This document shows positions 59,596-64,000 of a DNA stretch of 64,000 nt, in pieces. The position numbers and the translations under genes were made by a program. Under the pieces are notes generated by a model that was given only the letters and a program-made list of their open reading frames with translations, had not been told where the DNA came from and made no database searches. This DNA is from Apiospora phragmitis (Eukaryota; Ascomycota; Sordariomycetes; Amphisphaeriales; Apiosporaceae). The DNA lies in NCBI GenBank assembly GCA_038363925.1, contig JAQQWL010000008.1, positions 682,001-746,000 of the forward strand, read 5' to 3'. Positions within the stretch are counted from its first letter, which is position 1. Each line of letters begins with the position of its first letter.

Positions 59596-60768
59596 ATGCT
59601 ATCCACCCATGGCGCTCGATCGCTAGCGATAGCTCGGCGGCGTGTTGCTTTTTCACTTCCACCACTCAAACATACCGCCAAGCCACCCTGCAGCCTGGTT
59701 CCCACGTGGACTTGCATCAGAGCTTTTCATCTCGAGGGTCTGGCCCTGGCCCCTGTGGTGTTCAGTGGCCTTTTCGTCGCCTTGTGGACCTGGAAATGCT
59801 GCATGCTGGTGACTTTCCAGAACAAGATAATATACATGCCCGGCCTCCCACCGAACGCTCGATGGGAACAAATAGACGACTACGCAAGCCAATGCGCCGG
59901 CATCAAGTGGCGTGAAGGAAGAGCACGCAGTAGCGATGGAAAGGACCTCGCCCTCTGTGTAGCTGACGTGCATCTTGGCGCTGAGCGCAGAGAGGAGGCA
60001 GTCAACTTTTACATCCTATATTTCCAGGGCAATGCCTCATCCACACCTCCGCGCTTGCCGGATCTTTCGCAGGTCCTCTGTATCATAAAAAGGCAAATGT
60101 TTTCTGAGTCCAGGAAATTCAGGCTTTCCTTCGTCTGTCTGAGTTATAGGGGCTATTGGACGTCCAGCGGTCGTCCTACGGAAAAGGGGTTGCGGCTGGA
60201 CGCTGCAGCCGCCCTCAATTGGATATCCGACTATCATCGTAACTCGTATGTGGCCGAGACTGGGAAACCAGATTCCCGCAACCCACCAGCGGAAGTCTTA
60301 CTCTGGGGCCAAAGCATCGGTTCTGGTGTTGCTACGAATCTAGCAGCAGAGTATGCAATGCCTGGCAACTGTCGACTCAACTCATTGGTCCTAGAAACAG
60401 CATTCACATCAATACGTGCCATGTTGGAGGTGCTCTATCCGCAGAAGTGGCTTCCATACAAATATCTCTGGCCATTCCTGCGCAACCACCTCGATTCGTG
60501 GAAGAATCTCAACAGTATCGCCAAGAGGTATAAGAACGAAAGTCCTCGTCCTCGCCTGTTCTTCTTAGAAGCCGCCAAGGATGAGCTCGTTCCTAAACAC
60601 CTCAGCCAGCAACTGTTTGATCGGTCTATACAGTCCGGGTTAGTCGCGGAAAGGCATGCTGTCAGTAGCGCTTTCCACAACGATGCCATATTCAGAGTCG
60701 AAGGACGGAAAGCTGTGGCCGACTTCATCTCGAAAAGAATACAAGATATTTCGGCCAAGGCGTCTTAG
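59596..60768 (+). CDS. Alpha/beta hydrolase, ABHD-type, membrane-anchored
   Basis: A single-exon protein of 390 residues. A hydrophobic segment lies at about 50-72 (ALAPVVFSGLFVALWTW), after an Arg-rich start, so it is likely anchored in a membrane or a mitochondrion. The hydrolase marks are YFQGNASS (oxyanion strand), YRGYWTSSGRPTEKGL, and the nucleophile elbow LLWGQSIGSGVATNLAAEY with Ser near 240. Later acid and base residues fit AAKDELVP and FHNDAIF, the latter holding the likely His. This pattern resembles the ABHD13/ABHD17-like serine hydrolases. The substrate, perhaps a lipid or an acylated protein, is unknown. Confidence 0.85.
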   Translation: MLSTHGARSLAIARRRVAFSLPPLKHTAKPPCSLVPTWTCIRAFHLEGLALAPVVFSGLFVALWTWKCCMLVTFQNKIIYMPGLPPNARWEQIDDYASQCAGIKWREGRARSSDGKDLALCVADVHLGAERREEAVNFYILYFQGNASSTPPRLPDLSQVLCIIKRQMFSESRKFRLSFVCLSYRGYWTSSGRPTEKGLRLDAAAALNWISDYHRNSYVAETGKPDSRNPPAEVLLWGQSIGSGVATNLAAEYAMPGNCRLNSLVLETAFTSIRAMLEVLYPQKWLPYKYLWPFLRNHLDSWKNLNSIAKRYKNESPRPRLFFLEAAKDELVPKHLSQQLFDRSIQSGLVAERHAVSSAFHNDAIFRVEGRKAVADFISKRIQDISAKAS

Positions 60769-61253
60769 GCTTTGCTCCAGTACAATGTTTCGTGCGTTTT
60801 GGCAAATCAGAAACGCTTTGCTCGAGCGGGAGGCTATCGATTCATTGCATTTCTTGCACACACACACACACACAGCCCAGGACAGCGCAGTGTATGAGGT
60901 GCTGGATTTTGTGGTGCGAGTTGGTTGCATGTTGCCATAATGTGCCAATTGTGGTCAGTTTCAACGGCATGCCAAGCTGTTCCGATTCTGGTGGCACCTA
61001 GGATTTGGGTACCCAGCTCGGCTGTGCCCGATCCCGGCTAGGCTTAACGCCGGCGGACATTATCTTCGAGCCGAATCATGACGACAACTTGAATCCGGCT
61101 TGTAAATTCAATTGACCCTTTGCCGTTCAATAAAGTCTTGGCTGTTTCTCATCCGCGAGAGATTGAACGCTCCTATCTAAATTATTTAGGTACTCTCCCT
61201 CCAACCCTCCTTCCCAACCCCATTTAAATATAGACATCATAAAGCTCTCCATC
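60769..61253. other. Intergenic with CA repeat
   Basis: 485 bp between tandem genes. A (CA)n run lies at 60857-60874. An AT-rich TTTAAATATA block lies 21-30 bp before the SDR start. Confidence 0.5.
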
Positions 61254-62159
61254 ATGTCTGCGGATGCCAACAAAAAAGCTATACGAAGCTTCACTGAGAC
61301 GCGACACACTGATACTTATAAATTCATCTCGACCAAAAACGATGATCTTTCAGGTCGATCTGTGTTCATCACAGGTGCCTCGAAGGGTATTGGTCGCGAA
61401 ACAGCTCTTACTTTGGCGAGAGCTGGCTGCAGCAAGATTGCCATCGGTGCCCGTTCTAGCCTCTCCGATCTAGCTTCAGAGCTGAAGCAAGCCGCATCGG
61501 ACGCCGGTTGCAAAGAGCCGCCGCAGGTCCTCGCGCTTACTCTGGACGTGCAGTCCGAAGATAGTGTCAGGGCAGCCACGGAGGCCGTCGCCCAAGGCTT
61601 CGGTGGCGCTCTGGACATCCTCATAAACAATGCGGGCTACCTGGAGCAATGGCTGCCGCTCGCGGAATCCAACGCCCCCGACTGGTGGCTGACGTTCGAG
61701 ATCAACCTCAGGGGCACGTACCTCATGTCCAAGTACTGCCTACCGATGCTGCTCAAGAGCGAACTCAAGACAAACGTTCTTATCTCCAGCTACGGCGCCT
61801 TTGGGTTCACCTCCGGGGGCGCCGCTTATCAGACCTCCAAGTTCGCCGTGATCCGTCTGGCCGAAAACATGGCCACGGAGTACGCGGAGCAGGGTCTCGT
61901 GTGCTTCTCTTTGCATCCTGGGAGCGTCCCTACCGAGCTTGCAGGCAATATGCCCGAATCCATGCATGCGATCTTGGTTGACAAGCCGGCACTCCCGGCG
62001 CATACGTTGGTTTGGCTTACGAAAGAGCGACGGCCCTGGCTTAGCGGTAGATTCGCCAGCGTCAATTGGGATATGGAGCAGCTCGAAGGTAAAAAGGACG
62101 ATATTGTGAAGAGCGACTTACTGAAGTTTCGAATGACCCATGACGTTTCCTTGGAGTAA
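61254..62159 (+). CDS. Short-chain dehydrogenase/reductase (SDR)
   Basis: A single-exon NAD(P)-dependent oxidoreductase of 301 residues. The cofactor motif TGASKGIGRE lies at 40-49, with LDILINNAGY following. Catalytic Ser is in VLISSYG (about 178), and Tyr and Lys are in YQTSK (about 192-196). The segment HPGSVPTEL supports the classical SDR fold. A 34-residue N-terminal extension precedes the fold. The length is near normal for the family and the gene is intact. Substrate is unknown. The gene is followed at 390 bp by an HSL-type hydrolase on the same strand, but no link is evident. Confidence 0.92.
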   Translation: MSADANKKAIRSFTETRHTDTYKFISTKNDDLSGRSVFITGASKGIGRETALTLARAGCSKIAIGARSSLSDLASELKQAASDAGCKEPPQVLALTLDVQSEDSVRAATEAVAQGFGGALDILINNAGYLEQWLPLAESNAPDWWLTFEINLRGTYLMSKYCLPMLLKSELKTNVLISSYGAFGFTSGGAAYQTSKFAVIRLAENMATEYAEQGLVCFSLHPGSVPTELAGNMPESMHAILVDKPALPAHTLVWLTKERRPWLSGRFASVNWDMEQLEGKKDDIVKSDLLKFRMTHDVSLE

Positions 62160-62549
62160 AGAAGGGAGGGCGCCGTCGTTAACAGGCTTAATTTCGATAC
62201 GTTGGCGCGAGCTCGAAGAAATCGCTCACACATGTACCTATGTTCGAAGAATACCTCGCCGCAAGAATGTCCGCAGCTAGTGCCAATACCAGCTTTGATG
62301 TCCGCTTTAATGCCCGGGAACACAGCAAGGCCTTGTAAGAGGCGATGGATGGTGACTAAGGCGCCAAGATGGGGTAATGAGATCCCCGCAGGTCTCCACG
62401 CTTCGGAGTTCTGGAAATAGCCGAGTATGCAGAGCGGTCATTGTATATATTCCTAGCCACCTGCAGCCTTGAGGCAGCTCTCCGAAGTACAAGGTCTTTA
62501 TTTACAACCATTGAGCTCTTGCACTACGTGACGCTAAAACATTCACAAA
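62160..62549. other. Intergenic
   Basis: 390 bp, the SDR 3' flank and the hydrolase 5' region. Nothing recognised. Confidence 0.45.
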
Positions 62550-63539
62550 ATGGAACAACTCCCAGCTTTAGGGCGAGCGATCTATCAAGTCGTGGGCCCT
62601 ACGGTACAGGCTTACGCCCCGTTGCTTCTAGCGCGCGAGTCGGAGATCCGATCCACTCGGCGCGAAGAGTACAGCTTCGGCCCGCACGAGCGGCAGACGC
62701 TTGACGTGTATTACCCCTCGGAGGAGACTATCGCCCAGCAGAAGGGCCGCCCCCAGAAGGTCTTGGTGTTCGTGCACGGCGGCGGCTTCGTCTTCAACTC
62801 GAAGCGCAACGAGGAGCACAGCGGCGGGCTGACCTACGGCAACGTGGCACACTTCTTCGCCGCCCGCTTCGGCTACACGGCCGTCGTCACCAACTACCGC
62901 CGCTTCGACCACGGCGCGGTCTACCCCTCGGGCGGCGAGGACGTCGCGGCCGTCTTGCGCTGGATCGCCGAGGAGCTGCCGTCGCGGCACGCCGGCTACG
63001 AGGCCGGGACCGACATCTTCCTGCTGGGCAACTCGGCCGGCGGCGTGCACGCGGCGACGTACGCGCTGGATCCCGCGCTCGCGGGGGCGCGCGACCTGTT
63101 CACGATCGATGCTGGGGCCCGGCGCGGGGACAGGACCGGGGCGCTCCTGCGGGGCATAGTGTTCCTCGGCATGCCGGCCCACTTCAAGAACATGCCGGCC
63201 GGGCCCATGCAGGAGCCGCTCGGTGCGTACTACGGGGACGACCACTACGCGAGGTCGCCTATCGGGCTGGTGGAGGCGGCCAAGGGGCGCGGCGACGCGC
63301 GGCCGCCCACGAGGGGGACGCCGTACTTGGCGCTCACGAGCGAGCTGGATCCGGACGATATCTTGCAGCCGAACCAGGACTTCGCGGAGGTGTGGCCGTG
63401 GAAGGATCTGCTGAAGGTCGAGTCGATCCCCGGCCATAACCACATCAGCCCGCCTCTGGGTCTCGCGACGGGTGTTGAGAAGGAGGAGGAGTGGGGTGTC
63501 AAACTTGCTGTGTGGTGCGAAGCGTGTGTCAAGGAATAA
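62550..63539 (+). CDS. HSL-family alpha/beta hydrolase (esterase/lipase)
   Basis: A single-exon, GC-rich protein of 329 residues. The oxyanion-hole motif HGGGF is at 76-80, and the nucleophile GNSAGG is at about 158-163. The acid residue is probably in ELDPDD and the base in GHNHIS near 296. No signal peptide is seen, so the enzyme is probably intracellular. Such enzymes hydrolyse short-chain esters; the substrate is unknown. The high GC (well above the flanks) and lack of introns are notable but not proof of transfer. Confidence 0.9.
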   Translation: MEQLPALGRAIYQVVGPTVQAYAPLLLARESEIRSTRREEYSFGPHERQTLDVYYPSEETIAQQKGRPQKVLVFVHGGGFVFNSKRNEEHSGGLTYGNVAHFFAARFGYTAVVTNYRRFDHGAVYPSGGEDVAAVLRWIAEELPSRHAGYEAGTDIFLLGNSAGGVHAATYALDPALAGARDLFTIDAGARRGDRTGALLRGIVFLGMPAHFKNMPAGPMQEPLGAYYGDDHYARSPIGLVEAAKGRGDARPPTRGTPYLALTSELDPDDILQPNQDFAEVWPWKDLLKVESIPGHNHISPPLGLATGVEKEEEWGVKLAVWCEACVKE

Positions 63540-64000
63540 GAGGCATGCATCTATGCTCCTCGCGTAAAGTGCATACCTAGATAGCAAATTTTTATACTAT
63601 CTTTATACGGGTTCATTGGGGAAAGGGGGCATTGAAATGGAACTCAGGGGGTGGTCCCGCGACCTACTCAGATAACCCGACTTTCATCTAGCGTAAATCG
63701 GATCGAGTTCCGGTCAATTCAGACGCGGGGCGGGAATGCCTTGAAAGCACTCCTTCCAGGCGTGAGAAGCGGGGTTTTAGGTGGCTTCGGGATTTAGTAA
63801 TCCAATTGATACCTGACTACCATCTCATTCGCCAACATGGACTTTTCACAAAGCGATCCCAGAACAATGTTAAATAAATAGAGGGCGCTCACGTCTAATC
63901 ACTTACAGTTGCCACAGTACCTACTTTAATGTCTGCTACCCAAGCAAGCGGTTCCCTTCAGGGGACAACAACACTGTCAACTGGTGGAGTACGATTCCTA
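63540..64000. other. Window end, no gene visible
   Basis: 461 bp of 3' flank and unassigned DNA. Confidence 0.45.

Noticed and set aside
62628..63587. 319-codon minus-strand Arg-rich frame
   Set aside because: It is antisense to the HSL-type hydrolase.

Overview
This is a window of filamentous ascomycete (Pezizomycotina) nuclear DNA. Genes carry short GT-AG introns (about 50-110 bp), sit on both strands, and are separated by 0.2-5 kb of AT-richer intergenic DNA. The myosin-I and NADPH oxidase sequences look more like Sordariomycetes than Eurotiomycetes; that class call is inference. No tRNA, rRNA, CRISPR, operon or intact transposon was found.

Layout. 0-9 kb: a CCHC zinc-knuckle protein, a CYP52-type P450, a small secreted two-repeat protein and a second P450. 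10-21 kb: an ELO fatty-acid elongase divergent from that P450, a THEM6-like hot-dog protein and an MFS transporter with a very long N-terminal tail. 21-30 kb: TFIIS, a membrane-anchored cysteine synthase, a mitochondrial NDUFAF7/MidA-type methyltransferase, a broken secreted FAD oxidase, a MITE-like inverted repeat and a small C2C2 protein. 30-43 kb: a PFA4-type palmitoyltransferase, class I myosin, a norsolorinic-reductase-like aldo-keto reductase, an RG-rich orphan and an FAD monooxygenase. 43-64 kb: a 4.9 kb stretch without genes, NoxA, a broken F-box gene, a xylose-reductase-like enzyme, SDS22, an alpha/beta hydrolase, an SDR and an HSL-type hydrolase.

The strongest unexplained pattern is a set of single-base frameshifts. 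Seven of the nine protein genes between about 24.8-39.9 kb and 50.9-52.8 kb are intact only if one to four single-base indels are allowed, about 14 in all. They include myosin-I, which is expected to matter for growth. I see none in the other genes. Patchy consensus error is the simplest explanation; the FAD oxidase, which also has an in-frame stop, may be a true pseudogene.

The genes are mostly unrelated housekeeping and accessory functions, with no convincing secondary-metabolite cluster. Two groupings deserve mention: lipid-related genes between 3 and 15 kb (two P450s, elongase, hot-dog protein), and growth-polarity or signalling genes (myosin-I, NoxA, palmitoyltransferase, SDS22). Most genes were joined across introns by eye using splice-site consensus and family conservation.
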